A stretch of 45,206 nt of DNA from an uncultured Bacteroidota bacterium (lineage in GTDB: Bacteria > Bacteroidota > Bacteroidia > Flavobacteriales > Flavobacteriaceae): contig CAIWKX010000088.1 in the NCBI GenBank assembly GCA_903913315.1, positions 1 through 45,206 on the forward strand, in the 5' to 3' direction. The notes under the pieces are model-generated. The model was not told where the DNA came from and did no database searches. It was given only the letters and a program-made list of their open reading frames with translations. Each line of letters begins with the position of its first letter. Within the stretch, counting starts at the first letter, position 1. Below, piece by piece: positions 17,347 to 26,457 of this stretch. Both the position numbers and the translations under genes were made by a program.

Positions 17347-18600
17347 ATGAGTATAAAGTTTAGATTAACGCTAATGAGTTTTCTTCAATTCTTTGTCTGG
17401 GGAGCTTGGTTGATTACTGTTGGAAATTATTGGTTTGGAACTAAACAATGGAGCGGAGAGCAATTTGGAGCTATATTTTCGACATTAGGATTGTCTTCTA
17501 TTGTAATGCCTGCCATTACAGGAATTATAGCTGATAAATGGATTAATGCGGAAAAGCTTTATGGTGTACTTCATATTTTGGGAGGTTTAGCACTACTTTA
17601 TATTCCTCAAGTTGACAATCCAACTGCTTTTTATTATGTTATTTTTGGGGCAATGCTTTGCTATATGCCTACTATTTCTTTGTCAAATTCTGTGGCTTAT
17701 AACATTTTAAAGAATAATAAATATGATGTTGTAAAGGTCTTTCCTCCTATTAGAGTTTGGGGAACCATTGGTTTTATTGCTGCGATGTGGATTACCAATT
17801 TAACAGGCAACAAATCTTCAGCTAATATGTTTTATTTGTCAGCTTTAGCGGCTTTTATTCTTGGGATTTATTCCTTTACATTGCCTAAATGTCCTCCTCA
17901 AAAAACAATTTCGCAAAAAGCTTCTTTTGCAGAACAATTAGGATTAAATGCTTTCAAATTATTTAGCTCCTATAAAATGGCATTGTTTTTTGTTTTTTCA
18001 ATGTTTCTTGGAGGAGCATTGCAATTGACTAATATGTATGGTGATGTATATTTATCTGAATTCGCAAAAGTGCCTCAATATGCCAATTCATTTGTAGTAA
18101 AATATTCAACAATAATAATGTCGATTTCTCAAATTTCTGAAACCTTATTTATTCTTGCTATTCCTTTTTTCTTGAAGCGATTTGGAATAAAACAAGTGAT
18201 GTTGATTTCAATGTTAGCTTGGGTATTGCGGTTTGGATTATTTGCTTTTGGAAATCCTGTAGATGGACTTTGGATGATTATCATGTCTTGTATTGTTTAC
18301 GGTATGGCCTTTGATTTTTTCAATATTTCAGGCTCGTTATTTGTTGAAACGACTACTGATTCTAAAATTCGTTCTTCTGCTCAAGGTTTGTTTATGATGA
18401 TGTCAAACGGTTTTGGTGCTTTTTTTGGAGGACTTTTAAGCGGAATGGTAATCGATAAATTCTTTACTCATGATGGAATAAGAGATTGGCATAATATATG
18501 GCTTTCTTTTGCAGTTTATGCTTTAGTAATTGCGGTATTATTTGCAGTTTTTTTTAAACACAAACACAATCCTGATGAAGTGGCAAATGTGAATCATTAG
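17347..18600 (+). CDS. nucleoside permease, NupG/nucleoside:H+ symporter family
   Basis: This 417-residue MFS protein has about 12 membrane segments and is closely similar in pattern to E. coli NupG. Matching landmarks are SFLQFFVWGAWL at 12-23, GIIADKW at 59-65, the FPPIRVWGTIGFIAAMW segment (about 137-153), and YGMAFDFFNISGSLFVE in the second half. NupG-type permeases import nucleosides with protons across the inner membrane. The neighbouring cmk acts on CMP, so the pair could serve pyrimidine salvage, but this is inference from position. A 65-bp gap separates it from cmk, and a hairpin follows its stop. Confidence 0.87.
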   Translation: MSIKFRLTLMSFLQFFVWGAWLITVGNYWFGTKQWSGEQFGAIFSTLGLSSIVMPAITGIIADKWINAEKLYGVLHILGGLALLYIPQVDNPTAFYYVIFGAMLCYMPTISLSNSVAYNILKNNKYDVVKVFPPIRVWGTIGFIAAMWITNLTGNKSSANMFYLSALAAFILGIYSFTLPKCPPQKTISQKASFAEQLGLNAFKLFSSYKMALFFVFSMFLGGALQLTNMYGDVYLSEFAKVPQYANSFVVKYSTIIMSISQISETLFILAIPFFLKRFGIKQVMLISMLAWVLRFGLFAFGNPVDGLWMIIMSCIVYGMAFDFFNISGSLFVETTTDSKIRSSAQGLFMMMSNGFGAFFGGLLSGMVIDKFFTHDGIRDWHNIWLSFAVYALVIAVLFAVFFKHKHNPDEVANVNH

Positions 18601-18621
18601 AAATAGCATAAATTAGTAAGT

Positions 18622-18658
18622 AAAACCCTTTCAAAGCATTGTTTTGAAAGGGTTTTGT
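18622..18658 (+). terminator. terminator hairpin after the nucleoside permease
   Basis: AAAACCCTTTCAAA (18622-18635) pairs perfectly with TTTGAAAGGGTTTT (18643-18656) across a short loop. The T-tail is mostly within the stem and is then broken by G, so termination may be less efficient than at the neighbouring sites. Confidence 0.75.
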
Positions 18659-18709
18659 CTTAGTTTGGAATTTCTTAATTGTTTTAAGCTTTTTATCATA
18701 ATAAATATT

Positions 18710-18738
18710 TTGTAGTTAAGAAATAATACTTACTTTTG
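18710..18738 (+). promoter_or_regulatory. rpsA promoter
   Basis: TTG at 18710-18712 and TACTTTTG at 18731-18738 are separated by 18 bp, fitting the Flavobacterium consensus TTG-N17-23-TAnnTTTG. Transcription would start near 18745, leaving a leader of about 110 bases before the rpsA ATG, long enough for autoregulation by S1. Confidence 0.8.
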
Positions 18739-18856
18739 CAGACCAAAATGCAGAGTAGAGTTTCGTTTGGAAATCAATATTTTATATGTAAAACACTTTT
18801 GTTTTTCTATCGCTTAAAGAAACTCATGAAAAACAGAATACAAATTTTTTATCAGC

Positions 18857-20629
18857 ATGTCTGAATTAAACAAAGAACAACAAGCGTTTTTAAACGAATT
18901 TAACTGGCACAATTACTCAGAAGGAATTGATGCAGTAGATCAAAAAAATTTACAAGAGTTTGAAGATTTAGTTACTAAAACTTTTATTTCTACAGATCAA
19001 GAAGAAGTAGTAGAAGGAGTAGTAGTTAGAATCACTGACAGAGACGCAATTGTTGACATTAATGCAAAATCGGAAGGTGTTATTTCATTAAACGAATTCC
19101 GATATAACCCAAACTTAAAAGTGGGTGACAAAGTAGAAGTATTAATTGATGTTCGTGAGGACAAAACAGGTCAATTAGTATTATCTCACAGAAAAGCTAG
19201 AACTATCAAATCATGGGATAGAGTTATTTCTGCAAATGAAACAGGTGAAATTGTTACTGGTTTTGTTAAATGTAGAACTAAAGGTGGTATGATCGTAGAT
19301 GTTTTCGGAATTGAAGCATTCTTACCAGGTTCACAAATTGATGTGAAACCAATCCGTGATTACGATGTATACGTGAACAAAATGATGGAATTTAAAGTTG
19401 TGAAAATTAATCACGAATTTAAAAATGTTGTTGTATCACACAAAGCACTTATCGAAGCAGATATCGAAGTTCAGAAAAAAGAAATTATTGGTCAATTAGA
19501 AAAAGGACAAGTATTAGAAGGGGTTGTTAAAAACATTACTTCTTATGGTGTGTTTATCGACTTAGGTGGTGTAGATGGATTAATCCACATTACAGACCTT
19601 TCTTGGTCTAGAATCAATCACCCAAGTGAAGTTCTTGAATTAGATCAAAAATTGAATGTTGTTATCCTTGATTTTGATGACGAGAAAACAAGAATCCAAT
19701 TAGGTTTAAAACAATTAAACGCTCATCCATGGGATGCTCTTGGAGCGGAACTTAAAGTGGGTGACAAAGTGAAAGGTAAAGTGGTAGTTATTGCTGATTA
19801 CGGTGCTTTCATTGAAGTTGCTGAAGGTGTTGAAGGTTTAATCCACGTTTCTGAAATGTCTTGGTCTACTCACTTAAGAAGTGCTCAAGATTTCGTTAAA
19901 GTAGGTGATATTGTCGAAGCTGTTGTTTTAACTCTTGATAGAGATGAAAGAAAAATGTCTTTAGGTATCAAACAAATGACACAAGATCCTTGGACAGATA
20001 TCACGGCTAAATACCCAGTAGGTTCTAAACATACAGGTATTGTTAGAAACTTTACTAACTTCGGAATTTTTGTAGAATTAGAAGAAGGAATTGACGGTTT
20101 AGTTTATATCTCTGATTTGTCTTGGACTAAAAAAATCAAACATCCATCAGAATTTGTTAACGTAGGTGACAAACTTGATGTAGTAGTATTAGAATTAGAT
20201 GTTGACGGACGTAAATTATCTTTAGGTCACAAACAAACTACTGCTAATCCTTGGGATAAACATGAAGATGCTTTTGCTGTTGGAACTATCCACACTGGAA
20301 CAATTGCTGAAATTGTTGACAAAGGAGCTACTGTTGATTTTGGAGATGATGTTGTTGCTTTTATTCCAACTCGTCATTTAGAAAAAGAAGATGGTAAAAA
20401 ATTGAAAAAAGGTGAGGAAGCTGAATTTAAAGTAATTGAATTCAATAAAGAATTCAAAAGAGTTGTAGCTTCTCATACTGCTATCTTTAGAGAAGAAGAA
20501 GAAAAAGCTGTAAAAGCTGCTTCAGAAACCGTTGCTGCTTCTAACAACAATAATCAAGCTTCAACTTTAGGAGATAACAATGATATTCTTGCTGAATTAA
20601 AAGCTAAAATGGAAAAAGGAGGAAACTAA
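18857..20629 (+). CDS. rpsA: 30S ribosomal protein S1
   Basis: S1 binds mRNA on the small ribosomal subunit. The 590 residues contain six S1/OB-fold repeats at about 51-113, 131-197, 218-286, 303-372, 389-458 and 476-541. Repeats 3-5 carry the strongest motif (GVFIDLG..GLIHITDLSW and variants). A short N-terminal helix and a C-terminal tail rich in Ala, Asn and Lys flank them. Bacteroidota mRNAs rarely use Shine-Dalgarno pairing, and none of the starts here shows a clear one, so S1-type recognition may matter more. The gene has a strong promoter and its own terminator. Confidence 0.97.
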   Translation: MSELNKEQQAFLNEFNWHNYSEGIDAVDQKNLQEFEDLVTKTFISTDQEEVVEGVVVRITDRDAIVDINAKSEGVISLNEFRYNPNLKVGDKVEVLIDVREDKTGQLVLSHRKARTIKSWDRVISANETGEIVTGFVKCRTKGGMIVDVFGIEAFLPGSQIDVKPIRDYDVYVNKMMEFKVVKINHEFKNVVVSHKALIEADIEVQKKEIIGQLEKGQVLEGVVKNITSYGVFIDLGGVDGLIHITDLSWSRINHPSEVLELDQKLNVVILDFDDEKTRIQLGLKQLNAHPWDALGAELKVGDKVKGKVVVIADYGAFIEVAEGVEGLIHVSEMSWSTHLRSAQDFVKVGDIVEAVVLTLDRDERKMSLGIKQMTQDPWTDITAKYPVGSKHTGIVRNFTNFGIFVELEEGIDGLVYISDLSWTKKIKHPSEFVNVGDKLDVVVLELDVDGRKLSLGHKQTTANPWDKHEDAFAVGTIHTGTIAEIVDKGATVDFGDDVVAFIPTRHLEKEDGKKLKKGEEAEFKVIEFNKEFKRVVASHTAIFREEEEKAVKAASETVAASNNNNQASTLGDNNDILAELKAKMEKGGN

Positions 20630-20652
20630 TTCTCTAATTCTAATATTTTTTT

Positions 20653-20684
20653 AAAAGCGCTACTTTATGTGGCGCTTTTTTTTT
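20653..20684 (+). terminator. intrinsic terminator after rpsA
   Basis: AAAAGCGCTAC (from 20653) pairs with GTGGCGCTTTT using one U-G pair around a short loop, followed by a T-run to 20684. It lies 24 bp after the rpsA stop. Confidence 0.92.
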
Positions 20685-20698
20685 GGTTATTATTTCAC

Positions 20699-20732
20699 AT
20701 AAAAATACCGTTCAAAGAATATGAACGGTATT
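20699..20732 (-). terminator. intrinsic terminator after pheT
   Basis: AATACCGTTCA (20704-20714) and TGAACGGTATT (20722-20732) form an 11-bp perfect stem. Read on the minus strand the stem is followed by a T-rich tail (TTTTTATG), so it terminates pheT. The convergent rpsA terminator is 15 bp away. Confidence 0.85.
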
Positions 20733-20758
20733 AGTATTTAAAAATGTATATTTATTTA

Positions 20759-23179
20759 TTATCTTAATTGAGCTCCCAATTCCGATTCAAAATTTGATTG
20801 TAATTTGCTCATTATTTTATCAATCTGAGTATCTGTTAATGTCTTTGTAGTGTCTTGAATAGTGAAACTCACAGCATATGATTTCTTTCCTTCTGGTAGA
20901 TTTTTTCCTTCGTATACATCAAATAAATTGATGTCTTTTAAAAAAGTTTTCTCGGTTTGTCGCGCAATTTTATAAATAGAATCAAATGCTACTGATTTAT
21001 CAATCAATAAAGCAAAATCTCTGCGGACTTCGGGATATTTTGGAATTGCCTTAAATTTTATTTTATTAGACAACGATTTGATTATTAAATCCCAATTAAA
21101 TTCGGCATAAAATACTTCTTGTTTGATATCAAAGTATTTTAAAATCGATTTCTTTACAGTTCCCATTTCTACCAAGGTATCATTTCCTATAGCAAATGCT
21201 ATTCCTTCAGAAAAAATGTCGTTAGTAACAGGTATACCTTCAGTTTTATCAAATCCTAAACGAGATAGAATAGAAGTTACATATCCCTTGAATAAAAAAA
21301 AATCCGTTGGTCTTGGTGTAGTTGTCCAACTTTCTGCTATTCTATTTCCAGAAATAAATAAAGTTAAATGTTTTGTTTCATTATAACCTGACAATAATTT
21401 GCGATAACTTTTACCAAATTCAAATAACTTTAAGTCATTATTTTTTCTGTTGATATTATAGGAAATTGCCTCCAATCCAGAAAACAACATGGATTGTCTC
21501 ATAGTCGACAAATCATTGCTTAAAGGATTTAACATGGTTACATTGTATTCTTCTTTTAACAATTCAGAAAGTTGAGTGTACTCTGGTGTTGTTAAAGAGT
21601 TTGCCATCATTTCATGAAATCCAAAAGAATTCAATTGAGAAGCTACTATATTTTGAACTTTATAATCTTCTGTTCTATCCGATTTGGCTACAGTAGCATT
21701 TAATTTTTTTGTAAAATTAATGTTGTTATAACCATAAACTCTCAAAATCTCTTCGATTACATCTACCTCACGCTGAACATCAACTCTGTATGCAGGAATG
21801 GTTAATCCCAAACCAGCGTCTGAAGTACTATTCACCTTGATGTCTAGAGAAGCTAAAATCTTTTTGATTATTTCTTTTGGTAATTCCTGTCCAATAAGTT
21901 TAAACGCTTTCTCATAATTTAAGAAAACCGTAAAATCAGGTAGTTTTTTTGGATATATGTCTATAATATCGGATGTGATTTCACCACCAGCGACTTCTTG
22001 AATCAGCAAGGCAGCACGCTTTAGTGCATACTCAGTAATTTCAGGGTCAATCCCTCTTTCAAAACGAAAAGAGGCATCAGTACTTAACCCATGACGTTTA
22101 GCTGTTTTTCTAATTGTAACAGGATTGAAATAAGCACTTTCTAAAAATAGGGTCGAAGTATTTTCAGAAACACCTGAGTTTTTTCCACCAAAGACACCCG
22201 CAATACACAAAGGTCCTTTATCATCGCAAATCATTAAATCCTCTTCATGCAACGTTCTTTCCACATCATCAAGCGTAGTGAATTTAGTTCCAGTAGGTAG
22301 TGTTTTTATAGCAACTTTTCCGTGAATCATGGCCGCATCAAATGCATGCAATGGTTGCCCTAATTCATGTAAAACATAATTAGTAACATCAATCACATTA
22401 TTTTTAGGCGTTAATCCTATTGCTTTCAATCGGTTTTGTAACCAAGTAGGCGAAGGTTTTATAGTGATTCCAGAAATGGTAACCCCACAATATCTAGGTA
22501 CTAATTTAGAATCAATAACATTGACATCAATTTTTAATGTTCGTTTATCAACCTTAAATTTAGAAACCGAAGGAGTGATTAATTCTAGTGAAGCATTTTT
22601 TTGCAATAAACCAGCACGTAAATCACGAGCTACACCCATATGCGACATAGCATCGGCACGATTAGGCGTTAATCCAATTTCAAAAACTTCATCATTTTCG
22701 ACATTAAAAACTTTAGAGGCCAAAGTACCCGGTTTTAGACTTTCTTCTAAAATCATGATGCCTTCATGACTGGTTCCTAAAGCTAATTCGTCTTCGGCAC
22801 AAATCATTCCATGACTTTCTTGTCCACGAATTTTTCCTTTTTTGATTTCAAATTCAACTCCGTCTTTATCAATAAGTTTAGTCCCAATAGTGGCAACTAA
22901 TACTTTTTGTCCAGCAGCTACATTAGTAGCACCACACACAATTTGAACCGGTGTACCATTGCCTAAATCAACTGTTGTTACTTTTAGACGATCAGCGTCA
23001 GGATGTTTTTCGCAAGTCAAAACATGACCCACTACAACCCCTACTAATCCACCTTTAATTGATTGGTATTTTTCTACGATTTCCACTTCAAGCCCTAAAT
23101 CGGTAAGTATCTCAGAAATAACTTCTGTTGGAGTATCTATTTTTAAAAATTGTTTTAACCAATTGTATGAAATCTTCAT
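20759..23179 (-). CDS. pheT: phenylalanine--tRNA ligase beta subunit
   Basis: PheT forms the alpha2-beta2 phenylalanyl-tRNA synthetase with PheS. I place the start at the ATG at 23179, giving 806 residues that begin MKISYNWLKQFL, as bacterial PheT proteins do. The open frame runs nine codons further, to 23206, but that extension overlaps the promoter box and lacks family resemblance. Domains are the N-terminal segment, the EMAP-like tRNA-binding domain (about 40-150, with CEKHPDADRLKVTTV at 56-70), the B3/B4 editing domain (about 210-390), the B5 domain, the catalytic-like core, and the C-terminal ferredoxin-fold anticodon-binding domain (from about IPKYPEVRRDFALLID). pheS is not adjacent, so the subunits are encoded apart, which is common in this phylum. 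Confidence 0.96.
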   Translation of the reverse strand: MKISYNWLKQFLKIDTPTEVISEILTDLGLEVEIVEKYQSIKGGLVGVVVGHVLTCEKHPDADRLKVTTVDLGNGTPVQIVCGATNVAAGQKVLVATIGTKLIDKDGVEFEIKKGKIRGQESHGMICAEDELALGTSHEGIMILEESLKPGTLASKVFNVENDEVFEIGLTPNRADAMSHMGVARDLRAGLLQKNASLELITPSVSKFKVDKRTLKIDVNVIDSKLVPRYCGVTISGITIKPSPTWLQNRLKAIGLTPKNNVIDVTNYVLHELGQPLHAFDAAMIHGKVAIKTLPTGTKFTTLDDVERTLHEEDLMICDDKGPLCIAGVFGGKNSGVSENTSTLFLESAYFNPVTIRKTAKRHGLSTDASFRFERGIDPEITEYALKRAALLIQEVAGGEITSDIIDIYPKKLPDFTVFLNYEKAFKLIGQELPKEIIKKILASLDIKVNSTSDAGLGLTIPAYRVDVQREVDVIEEILRVYGYNNINFTKKLNATVAKSDRTEDYKVQNIVASQLNSFGFHEMMANSLTTPEYTQLSELLKEEYNVTMLNPLSNDLSTMRQSMLFSGLEAISYNINRKNNDLKLFEFGKSYRKLLSGYNETKHLTLFISGNRIAESWTTTPRPTDFFLFKGYVTSILSRLGFDKTEGIPVTNDIFSEGIAFAIGNDTLVEMGTVKKSILKYFDIKQEVFYAEFNWDLIIKSLSNKIKFKAIPKYPEVRRDFALLIDKSVAFDSIYKIARQTEKTFLKDINLFDVYEGKNLPEGKKSYAVSFTIQDTTKTLTDTQIDKIMSKLQSNFESELGAQLR

Positions 23180-23203
23180 TGTTGCTTGTAAATTTTGAGT
23201 TCG

Positions 23204-23233
23204 CAAAGATAAGTATTGTAGCTTTTACATCAA
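23204..23233 (-). promoter_or_regulatory. pheT promoter
   Basis: On the minus strand TTG (23231-23233) and TATCTTTG (23204-23211) are separated by 19 bp, matching TTG-N17-23-TAnnTTTG. Transcription would start near 23197, about 18 bases upstream of the chosen pheT ATG and downstream of the alternative start at 23206. This supports the shorter protein. Confidence 0.78.
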
Positions 23234-23344
23234 ATTATATTTTATTCAAAAGCACAATTCTTTTATATTATTAATTTACCTAAAAATTTGGTTTATTTTT
23301 TTGATATGCATAATTATAGGGCGCAAAAATTTCATAGTTATCAA

Positions 23345-23377
23345 TTTTGTGCTATTAAATGACAGTTTTGTGCTATT
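23345..23377 (+). promoter_or_regulatory. direct-repeat operator upstream of the aldehyde dehydrogenase
   Basis: The 12-mer TTTTGTGCTATT occurs twice, at 23345-23356 and 23366-23377, in the same orientation with a period of 21 bp (two helical turns). The second copy ends 19 bp before a TACTTTTG -7 box and so overlaps the place of the -33 element. This is the usual geometry for an AraC/XylS-family activator, and such a regulator is encoded at 25394-26317. An inverted partial copy, AGCACAA, lies at 23251-23257. Confidence 0.7.
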
Positions 23378-23396
23378 CTAAGAAAAAGGATAAAAC

Positions 23397-23404
23397 TACT
23401 TTTG
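23397..23404 (+). promoter_or_regulatory. -7 box of the aldehyde dehydrogenase promoter
   Basis: TACTTTTG matches TAnnTTTG and is 23 bp before the ATG. No TTG is present 17-23 bp upstream; that position is occupied by the second direct repeat, consistent with an activator-dependent promoter. Confidence 0.62.
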
Positions 23405-23427
23405 GATAAATCAAAAAAATTAAACTT

Positions 23428-24933
23428 ATGAGTAATTTAGTTCAAAGACCACAATTAAAAGAAAAGTACGATAATTATATCAACGGAAAATTTACGGCAC
23501 CTTCAACGGGCCAGTATTTTGAAGTAGTATCACCTGTTGATGGAAAATTATTAGCCAAAGCAGCACATTCAGCTAAAATGGATATTGAAATGGCGGTGAA
23601 TGCCGCAGACGAAGCTTTCAAAACATGGAGTCAAACTTCAGCAACAGAAAGAAGTACTATCTTAAATAAAATTGCAGATAGAATTGAAGCCAATTTAGAG
23701 CACATTGCTATTGTTGAAACTCTTGACAATGGAAAAGCAGTTCGAGAAACTATGGCAGCCGACATTCCTCTTTCAATAGATCACTTCCGATATTTTGCAA
23801 GTGTTATCCGCGCTGAAGAAGGAACAATAACAGAGTTAGATAAAGACACGGTCTCTATTATTATCAATGAGCCTCTAGGGGTTATTGCTCAAATCATCCC
23901 TTGGAATTTTCCAATTTTGATGGCGGTTTGGAAATTAGCTCCCGCTTTGGCTGCTGGTAATTGTGTAGTTCTTAAACCAGCCGAAAGTACTCCAATTTCT
24001 ATTATGGTTTTAATGGAAATTATTGGTGACTTATTGCCACCTGGAGTAATTAATGTAGTTAATGGCTTTGGTGCGGAATTGGGTAGAACTTTAGTGACTA
24101 ATCCTAAAGTATCTAAAGCAGCTTTCACTGGTTCAACTGCCACAGGAAGAATGGTAATGCAATATGCAACTGAAAATATTATTCCGGTTACTTTAGAATT
24201 GGGAGGTAAATCACCAAATATTTTCTTCCCATCGGTTATGGATGAAGATGATGCCTTCTTAGATAAAGCTATTGAAGGGGCTGTACTTTTTGCATTTAAT
24301 CAAGGGGAAGTGTGTACTTGTCCTTCTCGACTTTTAATTCATGAATCGATCTATGATAAATTTATTGAAAGAGTTTTACAAAGAGTGAAAGATATTAAAG
24401 TAGGAAATCCTCTTGATCCAACAGTGATGATGGGAGCACAAGCTTCACAAATTCAAAAAGATAAGATTCTTTCGTATATCAATTTAGGAAAAGAAGAAGG
24501 TGCTGAATTACTTTGTGGTGGTGGTGTAAATCATTTAGGTGATGATTTGGAAGGCGGATATTATATTCAACCTACATTATTCAAAGGACATAATAAAATG
24601 AGGATTTTTCAAGAAGAAATCTTTGGTCCTGTGTTAGCTGTAGCGACTTTCAAAACAACAGAAGAAGCTATTGCAATTGCTAATGATACCATGTATGGTT
24701 TAGGAGCGGGTGTTTGGACACGTGACGCTCATGAATTATACCAAGTTCCAAGAGCGATTCATGTGGGTAGGGTTTGGGTAAATCAATACCATGCCTATCC
24801 AGCAGGAGCACCATTTGGAGGATACAAACAATCGGGTATTGGTAGAGAAAATCACAAAATGATGTTAGACCATTATCGTCAAACTAAAAATATGTTGATT
24901 TCTTATAATAAAAATAAATTAGGTTTCTTTTAG
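23428..24933 (+). CDS. NAD-dependent aldehyde dehydrogenase (acetaldehyde dehydrogenase type)
   Basis: This 501-residue ALDH-superfamily enzyme oxidises aldehydes to acids with NAD(P)+. Active-site residues are N160 in IIPWNFP, E257 in VTLELGGKSPN, and the catalytic C296 in NQGEVCTCPSR. The cofactor-binding FTGSTATGR lies at 233-241. The NQGEVCTCPSR signature and overall pattern match the AldB/ExaC/AcoD group, whose members act on acetaldehyde and other short aldehydes. The next gene encodes DUF779, a frequent neighbour of this ALDH group, and a convergent AraC-family regulator follows. Expression is probably induced through the direct repeats at 23345-23377. Confidence 0.93.
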   Translation: MSNLVQRPQLKEKYDNYINGKFTAPSTGQYFEVVSPVDGKLLAKAAHSAKMDIEMAVNAADEAFKTWSQTSATERSTILNKIADRIEANLEHIAIVETLDNGKAVRETMAADIPLSIDHFRYFASVIRAEEGTITELDKDTVSIIINEPLGVIAQIIPWNFPILMAVWKLAPALAAGNCVVLKPAESTPISIMVLMEIIGDLLPPGVINVVNGFGAELGRTLVTNPKVSKAAFTGSTATGRMVMQYATENIIPVTLELGGKSPNIFFPSVMDEDDAFLDKAIEGAVLFAFNQGEVCTCPSRLLIHESIYDKFIERVLQRVKDIKVGNPLDPTVMMGAQASQIQKDKILSYINLGKEEGAELLCGGGVNHLGDDLEGGYYIQPTLFKGHNKMRIFQEEIFGPVLAVATFKTTEEAIAIANDTMYGLGAGVWTRDAHELYQVPRAIHVGRVWVNQYHAYPAGAPFGGYKQSGIGRENHKMMLDHYRQTKNMLISYNKNKLGFF

Positions 24934-24955
24934 TAGATAGAAATTGATAGAATTC

Positions 24956-24994
24956 AACCGCAAATTCACTTATTTTTTCGATGAATTTGCGGTT
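24956..24994 (+). other. intercistronic hairpin between ALDH and DUF779 genes
   Basis: AACCGCAAATTCA (24956-24968) and TGAATTTGCGGTT (24982-24994) form a perfect 13-bp stem with a 13-base T-rich loop. No T-run follows, so it is not a standard terminator. It may limit read-through into the DUF779 gene or protect the ALDH mRNA end. Confidence 0.6.
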
Positions 24995-25010
24995 ACTATT
25001 TAAATAAGAT

Positions 25011-25397
25011 ATGGAAAAAATTAAGCGGTTAGCCGCAACAAAACAAGCATTAGAACTGATTAATAGTCTTCAAGAAAAGTTTGGCGATTTGATGTTTTAT
25101 CAAGCAGGAGGATGTTGTGAAGGAACACAGCCGCAATGTTTTGAAAAAGGCTCTTTTTTTACTAGGACTAATGATGTATGTATCGGTCAAATAAAAGGGT
25201 TTGATTTTTGGCTTGACAGAGATTTGTTTGAATATTGGAAACAGGCTCATTTTACACTTGATGTCACTAATGGAATAGGCGCAGGAGGTTTTTCTTTGGA
25301 AACGCCTTATGGCAAAACATTTGTAATCAAATACAGATTATTTACAGAGGCAGAAAACGCCAATCTCGAACCGATTCGATTGAACAGTTATGATTAA
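25011..25397 (+). CDS. DUF779 family protein
   Basis: The 128-residue protein matches the DUF779 family (PF05610). It has the cysteine-rich segment AGGCCEGTQPQCF at 32-44 (C35, C36, C43), another cysteine C57, and the segment ALELINSLQEKFG (13-25). The family is usually encoded next to ExaC/AldB-type aldehyde dehydrogenases, as here, with 77 bp between. Its biochemical role is unknown to me; the conserved cysteines suggest metal or redox chemistry, which is inference. Its stop codon overlaps the stop codon of the convergent AraC-type gene by four bases (TTAA at 25394-25397). Confidence 0.88.
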   Translation: MEKIKRLAATKQALELINSLQEKFGDLMFYQAGGCCEGTQPQCFEKGSFFTRTNDVCIGQIKGFDFWLDRDLFEYWKQAHFTLDVTNGIGAGGFSLETPYGKTFVIKYRLFTEAENANLEPIRLNSYD

Positions 25398-26317
25398 TTA
25401 TTGAAATTCATCAATTGGTATTGCTTTGGAGTAACACCTTCATATTTTTTAAATAATCGAATAAAATAATTGCAATCTTCAAAGCCAGTGGCATACGAAA
25501 CCTCATTAATATGAATGTTTGGATTGCTTAATAATTTTTTGGCATATTTTATTTTTTCATTTAAAATATATTCTATCGGACTCATACCCATTTCTCTTTT
25601 GAAATAACGATAGAATGAAGTAGTACTCATACATGCTTTACCACTTAAATCTTTAAGATTGATGGATTCATGGACATGTTTTTTTATAAAATCAATAGCA
25701 GGAGTGATGGGGCTACTAATATCAATATATTTTTCATTCTCAAAGCGCTTTGTTGTTTGGGTTTGAATAATTCTAATGATTAATTCTTGCAAGGTTAAAT
25801 CGGCAATAGCATCTTTTGTAATAGAATTACCCATACATTCTTTAATCAGTTTGTTGATGGTACCAGCCAATTCTACATTATTATAAAAGAAATAATTTTC
25901 ATGGTCTAATTTCCATAAATTGCTTTTTCCTTCTTTGGGATATTTCTCATTTAAAAAATCTAGCGTATCTGTAATTATTTTGTTGTCAATGGCCAGTGCA
26001 ATACATTGAGTAGGGTTTTCTTTTGAAGCTTCTGGAAAATCAATTTTCATTTCTACATTAGAGGGTACAATAACCGTTTCTCCGGGTAAGTAGTCAAATT
26101 GAGGTTCATCAAAAAGATGCATTATTTTTTTCCCTCGCAGCATACTTGTTACCACTAAATCATTAAATTTTAGCGGCACCAACTCCGATTTTTGATAGGT
26201 TTCAAAAATGTTTAACTCACAATGGTCTAAAGAAAAAATGGTTCGATTTTCGACCAAAGTCTTCAATGACTTTTCGTGTGTTAGTGCTGGTTTTTGTAAT
26301 AAAGCTTTCAAGGACAT
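25394..26317 (-). CDS. AraC family transcriptional regulator
   Basis: The 307-residue regulator has an AraC_N-type sensor domain (about 20-190) and a C-terminal AraC/XylS DNA-binding domain with two helix-turn-helices (about 205-302). Landmarks are LKDLSGKACMSTTSFYRYFK (221-240), the MSPIEYILNEKI signature, and ATGFEDCNYFIRLFKKYEGV (276-295). Convergent placement with overlapping stops against the ALDH/DUF779 pair points to those genes as targets. The 21-bp-spaced repeats upstream of ALDH are suitable binding sites. The inducer is probably an alcohol or aldehyde, by analogy with regulators of similar loci, but nothing in the sequence proves it. Confidence 0.92.
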   Translation of the reverse strand: MSLKALLQKPALTHEKSLKTLVENRTIFSLDHCELNIFETYQKSELVPLKFNDLVVTSMLRGKKIMHLFDEPQFDYLPGETVIVPSNVEMKIDFPEASKENPTQCIALAIDNKIITDTLDFLNEKYPKEGKSNLWKLDHENYFFYNNVELAGTINKLIKECMGNSITKDAIADLTLQELIIRIIQTQTTKRFENEKYIDISSPITPAIDFIKKHVHESINLKDLSGKACMSTTSFYRYFKREMGMSPIEYILNEKIKYAKKLLSNPNIHINEVSYATGFEDCNYFIRLFKKYEGVTPKQYQLMNFNN

Positions 26318-26457
26318 TATTTGGTTTTTGAAAGTACTAAAATAGGGAAAATAAATTCACGAAATCTTAAGAGCTGATAAACCTTGCACAATTACTATAC
26401 ACGATGTGATTTATTCTTCCGAAATTTTTATAATCACTAGAAATGTTAAAATATGAA

